DNA of 64,000 nt from Clostridia bacterium (lineage in GTDB: Bacteria; Bacillota; Clostridia; Christensenellales; Aristaeellaceae): NCBI GenBank assembly GCA_900769875.1, contig CAAGII010000040.1, positions 18,347 to 82,346 of the forward strand, read 5' to 3'. The notes below the pieces were generated by a model. The model saw only the letters and a list, made by a program, of their open reading frames with translations, ran no database searches and was not told where the DNA came from. Of this stretch, positions 16,233-25,900 are shown piece after piece (the first letter of the stretch is position 1; the number at the start of each line of letters is the position of its first letter). A program made the position numbers and the translations under genes.

Positions 16233-16687
16233 GTTGTTTTTTCCTCCGTGCCGATCCTTTTGGTCAGGCAGATGATGCGGTTCGCCTCATGGAAGCCGCA
16301 GCCGAGGTGAAAGCGAAGACTGTCCGTATTTTGCAGTTCACAGTCGCTGGCAAATTCCGTGCAGCCCCTGCCCGCCGCCCATGCCTCACAGGCGGCAAGT
16401 AGCGAGCGCGCCACAGACCGGCGGCGGTACTGCTCCAGCACATAGACGCCCTCCAGATACCCCACCGGGCTGGAGTCTGTGCCCTCCACATAGTCGTGCC
16501 GCAGCTGGCACTGGGCAAAGCCGGCCGGCTCATCCGCCACAAGGCAGAGGAACACCGCGGCTTCATCGCTTGAAAGCAGCTCATGAAACAGCGCAGACAG
16601 CTCCGAGGGCGCGCTGTCCGGCCACAGAAGGCGCGCAAGCGCAGTCACGCGCTCCACGTCGCACATTGCCGCCTTTCGGATGTCCAT
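16229..16687 (-). CDS. GNAT acetyltransferase resembling aminoglycoside 6'-N-acetyltransferases
   Basis: 152 residues. YLEGVYVLEQYRRRSVARSL is the acetyl-CoA pyrophosphate loop, and FASDCELQNTDSLRFHLGCG followed by GF.EANRIICLTKRI closely follows the C-terminal pattern of AAC(6')-I enzymes (FASD...N..S...H...GF.E.....F.K). Such chromosomal homologues may or may not confer aminoglycoside resistance. GGGGAGG supports the ATG at 16687, inside the larger open frame. It lies 20 bases after an Eis-like gene, itself a family of aminoglycoside acetyltransferases, and overlaps the Nudix gene. Confidence 0.78.
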   Translation of the reverse strand: MDIRKAAMCDVERVTALARLLWPDSAPSELSALFHELLSSDEAAVFLCLVADEPAGFAQCQLRHDYVEGTDSSPVGYLEGVYVLEQYRRRSVARSLLAACEAWAAGRGCTEFASDCELQNTDSLRFHLGCGFHEANRIICLTKRIGTEEKTT

Positions 16688-16707
16688 TGCATGCGCCTCC
16701 CCGTCCA

Positions 16708-17874
16708 TCAGAAATGCTCCGCCATGTACAGCGGCTTGCCCGGAAACACGCGATGCAGCGTCTCCGCGTTGGCATGCAGCTCCACATCGTCGCGCAGCAG
16801 CGCCTCGCGCAGGCTGACCGCGCCCACGCACAGCTGCGCCAGCGCGCGAACGTCCGCCTCCAGGTCAGGCGCGTCCGCCGTAACGGCTGCGCCGCTCGCG
16901 TCCACACGGTAGACGGCGTTGTTTTGCGCAATCAGGTCGTCGCTGACACGGATGGTATAGCTGCAGCCCTCCGGCAGGCTGATGGCGGAAAGCAGCCTCT
17001 GCGCGTTCACGGCGCGCACCATATAGCCCACATGCGTGGTGCATTTCACATCGTAGAGATTGTCGCAGGCAAGCAGGGGCAAAAGCTCGATCCCCAGCGG
17101 GAGCGTAAGCTCGATGTCGCTGTAATCCGCCGTAAAGCGCCCAAGGAAGCCCAGAATGGCACGGAAGCCGTCACGCCCGTCCCACGCGACGTCCTCCACC
17201 TTCAGCCTTGCCTGAGGCTGGGCATACACGTCCGTGTAGGTCAGGTAGGCAAGCTCCCTGCCGCCGTCCCTGAGCAGGTAGGTGAACTTGCGGCCCGTGC
17301 CGCTGTCATCATGCAGATGGGGCTTGAGCATACACGCGTCGTCGCGCACCGCCGCAAGGTTGTATGCGGCAGCAAAGCGGTTGTACAGCGCCGTGTAGGG
17401 CGCTATCGGATCGCCCTCGCGATACCTGCGCGCCTCGCCCTTAAAGCGATAGCCGCGCAGGCGCTGTGGCGCAAACTCATAAATACGCGACATGGTTACG
17501 GTTTCGTAGCCGAACTTGCGGTAGAACGCATGGTTGAACGGATAGAGCGCGGACAGCACCTCGCCACTGGCATAGGCGCTGGGGAGAAGGCGCGAGAAGA
17601 TCGCGCGGATGGCGCCCGTTTCGCGGTACTCCGGCAGGGTGGACACCGCGCCGATCCCGCCGCAGGGCACCGTATGCCCGTCCAGATACACCGTGAAGCG
17701 GTTGTTGAGGATATGCGCCATCATTTCGCCGCTGTCCGAAAACGCGCCCCAGTCCTCATCCTGCGGGGGCTCGGAGGGCAGCTTCGGCTCCTCCGCCTGA
17801 TGGACATGAAATGCAATTCTGGCAATGCGCTCCGCGTCCAGACGCTCCGTCATCGTCAGCTGTCGTACCTCCAA
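16708..17874 (-). CDS. Eis-like acetyltransferase (GNAT plus sterol-carrier-like domain)
   Basis: 388 residues, the length of the Eis family. The N-terminal GNAT region contains GGIGAVSTLPEYRETGAIRA, then ALYPFNHAFYRKFGYE, the classical Eis motif; a second GNAT-like domain and a C-terminal SCP2-like domain (ending EALLRDDVELHANAE) follow. Eis enzymes acetylate amines, including multiple positions of aminoglycosides and lysine side chains. The start is a TTG at 17874, placed 5 bases after GAAGGAGGGA; the ATG further upstream overlaps that site. First gene of the operon, with a consensus promoter. Confidence 0.85.
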   Translation of the reverse strand: MEVRQLTMTERLDAERIARIAFHVHQAEEPKLPSEPPQDEDWGAFSDSGEMMAHILNNRFTVYLDGHTVPCGGIGAVSTLPEYRETGAIRAIFSRLLPSAYASGEVLSALYPFNHAFYRKFGYETVTMSRIYEFAPQRLRGYRFKGEARRYREGDPIAPYTALYNRFAAAYNLAAVRDDACMLKPHLHDDSGTGRKFTYLLRDGGRELAYLTYTDVYAQPQARLKVEDVAWDGRDGFRAILGFLGRFTADYSDIELTLPLGIELLPLLACDNLYDVKCTTHVGYMVRAVNAQRLLSAISLPEGCSYTIRVSDDLIAQNNAVYRVDASGAAVTADAPDLEADVRALAQLCVGAVSLREALLRDDVELHANAETLHRVFPGKPLYMAEHF

Positions 17875-17910
17875 GGGAATCCCTCCTTCAGTTGTCATAC
17901 CCTGGCATCC

Positions 17911-17939
17911 ATTATAGGGAGGCGGGACAGGGCTGTCAA
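17911..17939 (-). promoter_or_regulatory. consensus sigma-A promoter of the Eis/AAC(6')/Nudix operon
   Basis: On the minus strand: TTGACA, exactly 17 bases, TATAAT. Both hexamers are perfect, implying strong basal expression. Confidence 0.88.
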
Positions 17940-17953
17940 GGCTCACGGCGCGC

Positions 17954-17998
17954 AAAAAGAGCGGGCGCGCCCGGAGAAGCCCGGGTCAGCGTCCGCTC
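17954..17998 (-). terminator. terminator of the amino-acid ABC operon, overlapping its last codons
   Basis: On the minus strand, GAGCGGACGC...GCGCCCGCTC forms an interrupted stem with an inner CCCGGG/CCGGG pair, followed by TTTTTG. The 5' arm includes the stop codon of the ATPase gene. Confidence 0.75.
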
Positions 17999-18777
17999 TG
18001 CGTCCTGTCGCCGCTGATGAACTGCCTTGTGCGCTCATTGACGGGCGCGCCGAAAATCTGCTGCGGCGTGCCCTCCTCGACGATGAGTCCGCCTTCCATG
18101 AAGATCACACGATCCGCAACCTCCCGCGCGAAGGACATTTCATGCGTGACCACCACCATCGTCATATCGCCCATGGCGAGATCGCGCATGACCGAGAGCA
18201 CCTCGCTGGTCAGTTCAGGATCGAGCGCGGAGGTCGGCTCGTCGAAGAAAATGACCTCCGGTTCCATGCACAGCGCCCGCGCAATGGCCACGCGCTGCTG
18301 CTGACCGCCGCTGAGCTGATAGGGGTACTGCTTCGCCTTGTCGCGCAGCCCCACCTTCTCCAACAGCTGCTCCGCGCGCTCCTGCGCCGCGGCTCTTTGC
18401 AGCTTCTTCACATGGACGGGCGCGTCCATCACGTTTTGCAGAACGCTCATGTGGGGAAACAGGTTGAACTGTTGAAACACCATGCCCATGCGCAGCGTCG
18501 CCTCGCGCAGCCGCTTTTCCGGGGCGTAGACCAGCCTGTCGCCCTCCATATGGCAGATATCCAGCCCACCCAGATCCATACTGCCCGCGTCAATCCGCTC
18601 CAGCAGCCCCATGCAGCGCAGAAACGTGCTCTTGCCCGACCCGCTGGGGCCAATGAGCGCCACCGTTTCGCCGCGCCGCACCGTGATGCTGATGCCGCGC
18701 AAAACGCCCAGCCCGTCAAAGCCCTTGCAGATGTCCTTCGCTGACAGCGCCACATCCGACAGCCTGCGTTCGCTCAC
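17986..18777 (-). CDS. polar amino-acid ABC transporter ATP-binding protein
   Basis: 263 residues of the GlnQ/HisP class: Walker [11 protein letters not shown]-loop ([12 protein letters not shown]), signature [15 protein letters not shown], Walker [13 protein letters not shown], and H-loop VVVTHEMSF. It powers import of an amino acid with the permease (18790) and binding protein (19549) upstream. The start is a GTG at 18777 behind GGAGGG, 12 bases after the permease stop. It is last in the operon and ends in the terminator stem. Confidence 0.93.
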   Translation of the reverse strand: MSERRLSDVALSAKDICKGFDGLGVLRGISITVRRGETVALIGPSGSGKSTFLRCMGLLERIDAGSMDLGGLDICHMEGDRLVYAPEKRLREATLRMGMVFQQFNLFPHMSVLQNVMDAPVHVKKLQRAAAQERAEQLLEKVGLRDKAKQYPYQLSGGQQQRVAIARALCMEPEVIFFDEPTSALDPELTSEVLSVMRDLAMGDMTMVVVTHEMSFAREVADRVIFMEGGLIVEEGTPQQIFGAPVNERTRQFISGDRTQSGR

Positions 18778-18789
18778 GTCGATCCCTCC

Positions 18790-19458
18790 TCAGCGATAGT
18801 AATCCATCCGCCTGCCGATGTACCTGCACGCCTGCTCCGCCAGCCCGTTGAGCACCAGATAGAACAGGATGGCCACCAGATACGGTTCAATGGAGGAGGA
18901 CGAGGACACCTGCTTTTTCGCCACCGTCATCAGATCGACCACCGCCACGGTGGACGCGAGCGCCGTGTCCTTGATCAGCGTGATGACCTCATTGGTCACC
19001 GGCAGCAGCACGCGCTTCATCACCTGCGGCAGTACGACGCGGAAGAAGGTCTGCACCCGTGTGTAGCCCAGCACCTTCGCGGCCTCATGCTGGCCACGCG
19101 GAATGCCCTCGATGCCGCTGCGGAAGATCTCGGCAAAGTACGCCGCGTAGTTGATGACAAACGCCGTGATGACCGCCCAGAAGCGATCCACCCGGAAAGG
19201 CAGCACGCTCGGCAGCAGAAAATAGATGAACATGATCTGCAGCATCAGCGGCGTGGAGCGCATGATATAGATGTAGAACGATACCGGGCCGCGCACCAGC
19301 GCCCTTCGGTTCATCCTTCCCAGCGCCACAAGCATGCCAAGCGGAATGGACATGGCAAGGGTGAGGAAAAACACCTGCAGCGTCACGCCCGCTCCCTCCG
19401 CGAGGAGCTGGATGAGCCGCCACAGCCGCTGCGGGTCTGTAAAGAACTTAAACTGCAT
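18790..19458 (-). CDS. polar amino-acid ABC transporter permease
   Basis: 222 residues with about five membrane helices of the HisMQ family (3-TM N-terminal signature; IYIMRSTPLMLQIMF and the EAA loop GIEGIPRGQHEAAKVLGY). It likely forms a homodimeric channel because no second permease gene is present. The ATG at 19458 follows GGGGAGG-type bases. It is separated from the binding-protein gene by a hairpin that would allow the binding protein to be made in excess. Confidence 0.93.
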   Translation of the reverse strand: MQFKFFTDPQRLWRLIQLLAEGAGVTLQVFFLTLAMSIPLGMLVALGRMNRRALVRGPVSFYIYIMRSTPLMLQIMFIYFLLPSVLPFRVDRFWAVITAFVINYAAYFAEIFRSGIEGIPRGQHEAAKVLGYTRVQTFFRVVLPQVMKRVLLPVTNEVITLIKDTALASTVAVVDLMTVAKKQVSSSSSIEPYLVAILFYLVLNGLAEQACRYIGRRMDYYR

Positions 19459-19488
19459 CGCGCGATCCTCCCCTGCGTATGGAACGCA

Positions 19489-19531
19489 TGAAGGCTCTGC
19501 CAGCCGGGCCTGCCGGTCAGCGGAGCCTTCA
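19489..19531 (-). other. intercistronic hairpin after the binding-protein gene
   Basis: TGAAGGCTC and GAGCCTTCA pair across about 25 bases, with an inner GGC/GCC-rich stem. No T-run, so it probably protects or partly attenuates transcripts beyond the binding-protein gene. Confidence 0.6.
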
Positions 19532-19548
19532 CGCGCATCAAAGCATCC

Positions 19549-20352
19549 TTACTCCACGGGCACCACGGTGATGTCGCTGCCGAACCAGCCCTCGGCGATC
19601 GCGGCAAGCGTGCCGTCCTTCTTCATCTCAATGAGGATTTCCTCCACCTTCGCGCACAGCTCCACGTCCTCCTTGCGGAAGGCGACGCCGTACAGGTCAT
19701 CCTCCAGCGCGCACACAGGCGTGATATCATCCGCGCCTATGCCGGTGATGTAGTAGTCGCCCACCACCAGATCCATCAGCACCGCGTCGCAGCCGCCCTG
19801 ACGCAGATCCATCAGCGCGGTCAGGTAGTCGTCATAGCCCAGCACCTCGGCGGAAGCCTCGGCCACGGCGCTATAGTCGCCCTCAAGCAGCTCCAGCGCA
19901 TAGGAGCCGTTCTGCACGCCCAGCACCTTGCCCGCAAGATCGTCCAGCGTGGCGATGCCGCTGTCAGCCTTCACATACACCACGATCTGGTTGTTCAGGT
20001 AGGGGAAGGTCATGCTCATGCTCGCCTGACGCTCCTCGGTGATGGACAGGCCATTCCAGATGCAGTCAATGTTGCCGCTGGACAGCTCCAGCTCCTTGGC
20101 GTCCCACGAAATGGGCTGCGCGACCAGCTCCACGCCAAGGCGGGACGCCACCTCCAGCGCCACGTCGATATCAAAGCCCACGATGTTGTTGTCCTCATCG
20201 CGGAAGCCCATGGGCGGGAAGGTATCGTCAAGCCCCAGAATCAGCGTACCCTTCTCCACGATCTTCGCCACGGAACCGTCGCCCTCGGCAAAGGCAAGGG
20301 AGGTCAGTACCAGCATGCATACCATTGCAAGCGCCATCAGTTTTTTCATCAT
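19549..20352 (-). CDS. amino-acid ABC transporter substrate-binding protein
   Basis: About 267 residues with a signal peptide (KKLMALAMVCMLVLTSLAFA) and a type-2 periplasmic binding fold: GLDDTFPPMGFRDEDNNIVGFDIDVA is the SBP_bac_3 signature for polar amino acids. There is no lipobox cysteine, which is unusual for a Gram-positive binding protein. Four consecutive ATGs begin the frame; with AAAGGGG at 20360-20366, the third (20352) or fourth is the best spaced. First gene of the importer operon, preceded by a strong promoter and operator-like repeats. Confidence 0.88.
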   Translation of the reverse strand: MMKKLMALAMVCMLVLTSLAFAEGDGSVAKIVEKGTLILGLDDTFPPMGFRDEDNNIVGFDIDVALEVASRLGVELVAQPISWDAKELELSSGNIDCIWNGLSITEERQASMSMTFPYLNNQIVVYVKADSGIATLDDLAGKVLGVQNGSYALELLEGDYSAVAEASAEVLGYDDYLTALMDLRQGGCDAVLMDLVVGDYYITGIGADDITPVCALEDDLYGVAFRKEDVELCAKVEEILIEMKKDGTLAAIAEGWFGSDITVVPVE

Positions 20353-20379
20353 CATCATACCCCTTTACAGCATTCGCGC

Positions 20380-20436
20380 AAGCACTTTAGCGTGCTAATG
20401 CACTAATATGTTATCACGAAAAAGATACGCTGTCAA
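20380..20436 (-). promoter_or_regulatory. promoter and operator-like repeats of the amino-acid importer operon
   Basis: On the minus strand: TTGACA (plus 20431-20436), 17 bases, TAACAT (20408-20413). Immediately downstream lie TTAGTGC, TTAGCACGCTAA and TAAAGTGC in tandem; TAGCACGCTA is a near-perfect palindrome. Placement over the transcription start suggests a repressor site. Confidence 0.6.
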
Positions 20437-20470
20437 GACATTCCGCGCATATTTCGCGTATTTGGCGCAG

Positions 20471-20499
20471 AAAAAAAGCGCCCCCTGTCCGGGGACGCC
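20471..20499 (-). terminator. terminator region between the importer promoter and the aldo-keto reductase 3' end
   Basis: On the minus strand, GCGTCCCC, loop GGACA, GGGGGCGC, then seven Ts. It terminates the aldo-keto reductase gene (20514-21506). Confidence 0.9.
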
Positions 20500-20513
20500 T
20501 GAGAGCATGCCGC

Positions 20514-21506
20514 TCAGTCACGGAGCGCCGCGTCGATGCGCGCCAGCTCCTCCACCGTGAACGCGGTTTGCTGCGCGGCCTCCACATTCTCCACCACCTG
20601 CTCGGGACGGCTCGCGCCGATGAGCGCGGAGGTCACCACGCTGTCGCGCAGCACCCAGCTCAGCGCCATCTGGCTCAGCGTCTGTCCGCGGCCTTCCGCG
20701 ATGCCGGCCAGCGCGGCCACCTTCCGCAGCTGGCGCTCGTCAATGCGGTCGGGCTTCAGATAGCGCGGATCGCGGGCCGCGCGGGAATCCGCCGGAATCC
20801 CGTGAAGATACTTGCCGGTCAGAAGGCCGTTCTGCAGGGGCGCAAAGCAGATGCAGCCCACATGCTCGCGGCGGAGCACGTCGGTCAGTCCGCGCTCGAT
20901 GCCGCGGTTGAGCATGGAATAGCTCGGCTGATGGATCAGGCACGGCGTGCCCAGATCGCGCAGGATGGCGATCGCTTTTTCCGTCTGCTCCGGACCATAG
21001 TTGGACAGGCCCACATACAGCGCCTTGCCGGAGCGGACAATCTGATCCAGCGCGCCCATGGTCTCCTCCAGCGGCGTTTCCGGATCGGGGCGGTGGTGGT
21101 AGAAGATATCCACATAATCCACCTGCATGCGTCTGAGGCTCTGGTCAATGCTCGCCATCAGGTACTTGCGGCTGCCCCAGTCGCCATACGGCCCCGGCCA
21201 CATGTCGTAGCCCGCTTTGGTGGAGAGAATCAGCTCGTCGCGGTACGGCCTCCAATCCCGCTGCATGTGCATGCCAAAGTTGCGCTCCGCCTCGCCGTAG
21301 GGCGGGCCGTAGTTGTTGGCAAGGTCAAAATGCGTCACGCCGTGGTCAAATGCCGTGCGCAGAATGCGCTGCTGCGTCTCAAAGGGCGTAATCTGCCCGA
21401 AGTTGTGCCACAGTCCCAGTGAAATTGCCGGCAGCTTCAGTCCGCTCGCGCCGCAGCGGCGGTACACCATGCGCTCGTAGCGGCGCTCGTCAGCCACATA
21501 CACCAT
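20514..21506 (-). CDS. aldo-keto reductase, YghZ/Gpr-like (L-glyceraldehyde 3-phosphate reductase family)
   Basis: 330 residues. The whole chain follows E. coli YghZ: LGLWHNFG, ITHFDLANNYGPP-type active-site region (Asp and Tyr), STKAGYDMWPGPYGDWGS with the catalytic Lys, YHHRPDPETPLEETM with the catalytic His, and a C-terminal NADPH-binding LIGASRPEQVVENVEA. YghZ detoxifies methylglyoxal and reduces L-glyceraldehyde 3-phosphate. The ATG at 21506 is 8 bases after GGAGG. It is monocistronic with its own promoter and terminator. Confidence 0.9.
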   Translation of the reverse strand: MVYVADERRYERMVYRRCGASGLKLPAISLGLWHNFGQITPFETQQRILRTAFDHGVTHFDLANNYGPPYGEAERNFGMHMQRDWRPYRDELILSTKAGYDMWPGPYGDWGSRKYLMASIDQSLRRMQVDYVDIFYHHRPDPETPLEETMGALDQIVRSGKALYVGLSNYGPEQTEKAIAILRDLGTPCLIHQPSYSMLNRGIERGLTDVLRREHVGCICFAPLQNGLLTGKYLHGIPADSRAARDPRYLKPDRIDERQLRKVAALAGIAEGRGQTLSQMALSWVLRDSVVTSALIGASRPEQVVENVEAAQQTAFTVEELARIDAALRD

Positions 21507-21562
21507 CGTCATCGCCTCCGTCTGTTCATTGAATGGAACGCTCTCCGCCCCGCTTTGTAAGC

Positions 21563-21591
21563 AGTATAGCACGAAGCGGTGCGCGGAGCAA
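21563..21591 (-). promoter_or_regulatory. sigma-A promoter of the aldo-keto reductase gene
   Basis: On the minus strand: TTGCTC, 17 bases, TATACT, about 55 bases before the start codon. Confidence 0.65.
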
Positions 21592-21632
21592 GAGGCGGCG
21601 GTCGAAGCGCTTGAAATTCATGCATGGAAAAC

Positions 21633-21661
21633 TTGCAACAATTCGTTAAATGATGTACAAT
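21633..21661 (+). promoter_or_regulatory. sigma-A promoter for the RsiV-like gene
   Basis: TTGCAA (21633-21638), 17 bases, TACAAT (21656-21661). The ribosome site GGAGG follows within 15 bases, so the leader is very short. Confidence 0.72.
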
Positions 21662-21685
21662 AAGTCTTCGGAGGTCATGCAGATC

Positions 21686-22846
21686 ATGAAGCACACACGC
21701 ATCCTGACCCTGCTGCTTGCAGCCATGCTGACGCTTTGCCCCCTTGCCGCATCCGCCGGGGACGCACTGCCCGCCCTGACCGATCACGGGCTGGATGTCG
21801 CGTCCCACAGCGTGCATTATCCGCAGCTGACCGGTCTTGCGGATTCCGCGCTGGAGGAGCGGCTGAACGCGCGCCTGCTTGCCCTGGGGCAGATTGAGGC
21901 GCAGATCGCGCGCCTGCCGCTGCTGCTCTCCTCGCCCACGCCCCTGACGGTGGATTACACCGCGTTCATGGCGGGCGATGTGTTTTCCTGCGCGCTGTCC
22001 CTGAAGGGGCCTGTGGAGGATCTTCGCCCCACGCATGTCCGGGCCGCGATGAATGTGGATCTCACAACGGGCAAGGATATTACGCTGGACATGCTCTTCA
22101 CGCAGCCCGACGAGGCGGTCGCCGCCATGGAAGCGATGCTGGAGCAGGAGGTGCTCCCCGCGCTGAGCGCGCACCTGCGCGCAAGCGAGCTGCTGCCGCT
22201 GCCGGATACCTTCACCCTTTCCGCGCAGGGGCTGACGCTGTATTATCCCATTGACCGGCTCTGCACCCTGTCCGATCTTGCGGGCGCCGTCACCTTCACC
22301 TGGGGCGAATTGCGCGAATGGCTCGATCTTTCCGAGGGCTCCGTGCTTCGGCGCATCGGCGCGTACGATACCGTGACGCTTAAGAGCAGCAGCGCGCAGT
22401 CCATCGCCGCGTGCGTGGAGGAGGGCCGCCTACCCGGAATCCCCGCCGCGCTGTCCGACAGCGTGCAGGCGCTGACGGATCGCTATCATATGCTGACCGA
22501 TCCCGATCTGTACGAGGGCGGGCGCATGTTCGCGCTGGAGGACGCGGCCTTCCGCGGCGTCTGGCTGCTCACCGACGCGCTCACCCGTTCTTGGGATAAA
22601 AGCACGGTGCAGGGCGTCCGCTGCGACCGCGTGAGCTTCTACGGGCTGCTCAGCGGGCATACCACGATCGAAGCGTGGCGCGAGGTGCTGGGCGAGCCTG
22701 ATGCGACCGTGCAGGTGGACGCGGAGCGCGCGCAGAGCTGGCGCATCGTGCCCGGCACAAGCGATTATTATGTGTTTGGCGAGCACCGCCTCCGCCTGCA
22801 TGCCGATGAAAGCGGCGTGCTCACCACCCTCTTCCTCACCCGATAA
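21686..22846 (+). CDS. secreted protein with an RsiV-like (DUF3298) region
   Basis: 386 residues with a signal peptide (RILTLLLAAMLTLCPLAASA). The middle, NVDLTTGKDITLDMLF followed by FTLSAQGLTLYYP and VTFTWGELREWL, matches the DUF3298/RsiV-type fold seen in anti-sigma factors and surface proteins. There is no transmembrane anchor of its own beyond the signal. The C-terminal 130 residues are not assigned. ATGs at 21677 and 21686 are both possible; the second gives the cleaner signal peptide. It has its own promoter and precedes ftsK by about 80 bases. Confidence 0.65.
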   Translation: MKHTRILTLLLAAMLTLCPLAASAGDALPALTDHGLDVASHSVHYPQLTGLADSALEERLNARLLALGQIEAQIARLPLLLSSPTPLTVDYTAFMAGDVFSCALSLKGPVEDLRPTHVRAAMNVDLTTGKDITLDMLFTQPDEAVAAMEAMLEQEVLPALSAHLRASELLPLPDTFTLSAQGLTLYYPIDRLCTLSDLAGAVTFTWGELREWLDLSEGSVLRRIGAYDTVTLKSSSAQSIAACVEEGRLPGIPAALSDSVQALTDRYHMLTDPDLYEGGRMFALEDAAFRGVWLLTDALTRSWDKSTVQGVRCDRVSFYGLLSGHTTIEAWREVLGEPDATVQVDAERAQSWRIVPGTSDYYVFGEHRLRLHADESGVLTTLFLTR

Positions 22847-22930
22847 CGTACCGCCGCAGCCGTTCGCGGGCACATGTCCGCATGGCGGCGGCTTCTTCAT
22901 CCCCCGAAAGCCTGACGAAGGAGGCGCGAT

Positions 22931-25900
22931 ATGGCGCAGCATCCCAAGAAAAAAACTTCATCCAGAAAACCGGCGGCAAAAAAGCCCGCGCCCAAGGCCG
23001 CGCCCGCCTATGAAGCCGACTCCGTGATGCTGCGCACCGTGCTGGGCGTTATGCTGATGGCGGTGGGCGTGATGATCTTCCTTGCAGTCGATCTGCACAT
23101 GACGGGCGCGGTGTTCAGCGGGCTGCGCGCCGTGTGCTTCGGCCTTGCCGGGCTTCCGTCGCTTGCGCTTTGCGTGTTCCCGATCTGGGGCGGCGCGCTG
23201 CTGGTGTATTCCAGCCAGCGTAAGCCGAGGGTTCGTCCCTTCTGGCTCTGCTTCGCCATCTACGCGCTGGTGACGGCAGCGGGCAATCTGCTCACCTATA
23301 CGGGCACGCCCGCCATGCCCCTGCTGGATTATTTCGCCAACCGCTACGCCGCCTCGCCCGGCTTTGATCTCTACCTCGCAAGGGCGTGGACATTCTCGTC
23401 CGCCAGCGTCGCCATGGGCCGCGCGGGCGGCGTGCTTGGCATGCTCCTGTCCTGGCCGCTGTGGATGATGCTCGGCTCCGTGCCCGCCGCCGTTTTGTGC
23501 ATCCTTGGCGCGGTCGCGTGCTTCCTTGTGCTGATCCGGTTTGATTTCCGCGCCCTGATCAGCCGCCTTGAAAGCATGGACGAAAAGCGCCGCGCCGCCG
23601 CCGAGGAGCGGGAGCGCAAGCTGCATGAGGAGGAGCTGGAATGGCAGAAAAAGCAGGCGCTTGACCTGCAGCTCGCCCAGCAGCGCGCCGTGCAGCAGGC
23701 TCAGGCGGCTCAAGCGGCGCAGTCCGCTCAAGCTGCGCAGCAGTGGGCGGCGCAGCAGGCGGGGAGCGCGCCGCCCTTCGGCGTGCCCGGACAGGCGGAC
23801 AGCCGCGTCAGGCCTGCGCCTCCCATCAAAACTGCCGAGGATTACGGCTTTCAGCCCACCGAGGAGGAGAGCCGCACCTTTCATCAGCCGTTGCAGCAGC
23901 GCGGCCTGAACGTGATCGACCGGCTGTTCGGCAGCAGTACCGACGCGCCAAGGCCGCGCAGGCACGCCGTTTCGATCTTTGGCAAAGGCCGCGAGGAGGC
24001 CGCGGGCACGCCCGACACGCAGCCGCAGATCGTGCAGCCTGCCGAGCCGCAGCCGCAGACCGCAGCGGAGCAATCCGCCCCTGTGACGGATGCGCCGCGC
24101 AGCACTGCGCGCACAAGCGCATCCCGCCCCGCGTCTCCCCTGCGCCGCGCGCCGTACCATCAGCCTGCGCAGGATCCGACACAGGTTCCGGTCGTACCCG
24201 CGGGCGTTGTGCAGGGCGAGGTCTCCACTGCCGCGGCCGCGGCGTTCCGCAGCCAGATTGCGGCGCATCCTGTTTCGTCACAGCCGGAGCCTGACGATGA
24301 CGACGAGGACAGCATCGCCATGCCCACCCCCGAGCAGCTCAGCGCGCCCCTGCGCAGCCAGCCATCTCCGAGGCAGACCGATGTGGGCACCTTCTCCGCA
24401 AGACCCTTGCAGCAGCCCAAGCCCTCCTGGTCGGATGATACGCCGCCATGGGAGGACAGCCCCGCCGCGCCCGGCTTCACCGCCGATGATATCCGCATCC
24501 CCACCGTGCAGCAGACGGGCGGCGATGCGTGGAAGCCCGAGCTGAACATCGCCCCGCTCAAGGAGGGCGAGGCAAGCCTCGGAGACCGCGACAGGGACGA
24601 GGCCGCCGCCATGCCCGAGCTGCCCTACGTCTATCCCGGGCTGGAGCTGCTCAGCCTGCCCAAGCCCAGCAACAACATAAGCCCCGAGGAGGACGCGCTC
24701 CGCGCCCAGCGTCTGGAGGAAACGCTTGCCTCCTTCCGTGTGGACGCCAAGGTGAAGCACGTCACCCACGGCCCGACCATCAGCCGCTTTGAGCTGGAGC
24801 TCGCGCCCGGCATCAACGTGAACAAGGTCACCAACCTCGGCGCGAACATTGCCATGAACATGGAGGTGGAGTCCGTCCGCATTGAGGCGCCCATCCCCGG
24901 CAAAAAGCTCATCGGCATCGAGGTGCCCAACCGCAACGTGGAAACCGTGACGCTGCGCGAGGTGCTTGAATCCGAATCCATGCTGAACAACACAAAGCCG
25001 CTCGCCGTCGCGCTGGGCAAGGACATCGCAGGTACGCCCATCGTGTGCGATCTGGCGAAGATGCCCCATCTGCTCATCGCGGGCGCGACCGGCAGCGGCA
25101 AATCGGTCTGCATCAACACCATGATTAACTCGCTCCTCTACCGCTGCTCGCCCAAGGAGGTGCGCCTGATCCTCATCGACCCCAAGGTGGTCGAGCTTCA
25201 ATGCTACAACGGCATTCCGCACCTGCTCATTCCCGTGGTCAGCGACCCGCACAAGGCCTCCGGCGCGCTGGCGTGGGCCGTGGGCGAGATGACCAGCCGC
25301 TACAACAAGTTCCAGCAGCGCGGCGTGCGCGCCATCGACGGCTACAACGCCACGCTGGAGGACGGCGAGCCCATGATGCCCCGCATCGTGATTATCATCG
25401 ACGAGCTGGCTGACCTGATGATGACCTGCAAGCGAGACGTCGAGGAGCACATCTGCCGTCTGGCGCAGCTGGCGCGCGCGGCGGGCATTCATCTGGTGGT
25501 CGCCACGCAGCGCCCCTCGGTGGACGTGATTACGGGTCTCATCAAGGCCAACATTCCCAGCCGCATCGCGTTCAAGGTATCCTCCTTTGTGGACAGCCGC
25601 ACCATTCTGGACAAGATCGGCGCGGAGCAGCTGCTGGGCTGGGGCGACATGCTCTACCAGCCCACAGGCAAGTTCACGCCCACGCGCATTCAGGGCTGCT
25701 TCCTGTCCGACGACGAGGTGAACCGGATCACCGATTTTATCCGCGACAACTGCCCCTCCTCCTACGATCCCGACGTAATCGAGCAGCTCGACCACATGGA
25801 GACGGACGCTCTGGGCGGCGGCAAGGCTTCCGCGGACAGCGACGCCGCCGAGGAGGACGTGACCGGCGACGGCTCGCTCCTGCAGCAGGCCATCGAGATG

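Noticed and set aside
16381..18744. A 787-codon open frame on the plus strand
   Set aside because: It lies opposite the Eis-like, AAC(6')-like and ABC genes, whose motifs and ribosome sites are unambiguous. Long antisense frames are expected at this GC content, and its translation has no recognisable domain.
24278..25795. A 505-codon minus-strand frame opposite ftsK
   Set aside because: Antisense of the FtsK motor domain; no start context and no conserved motif.
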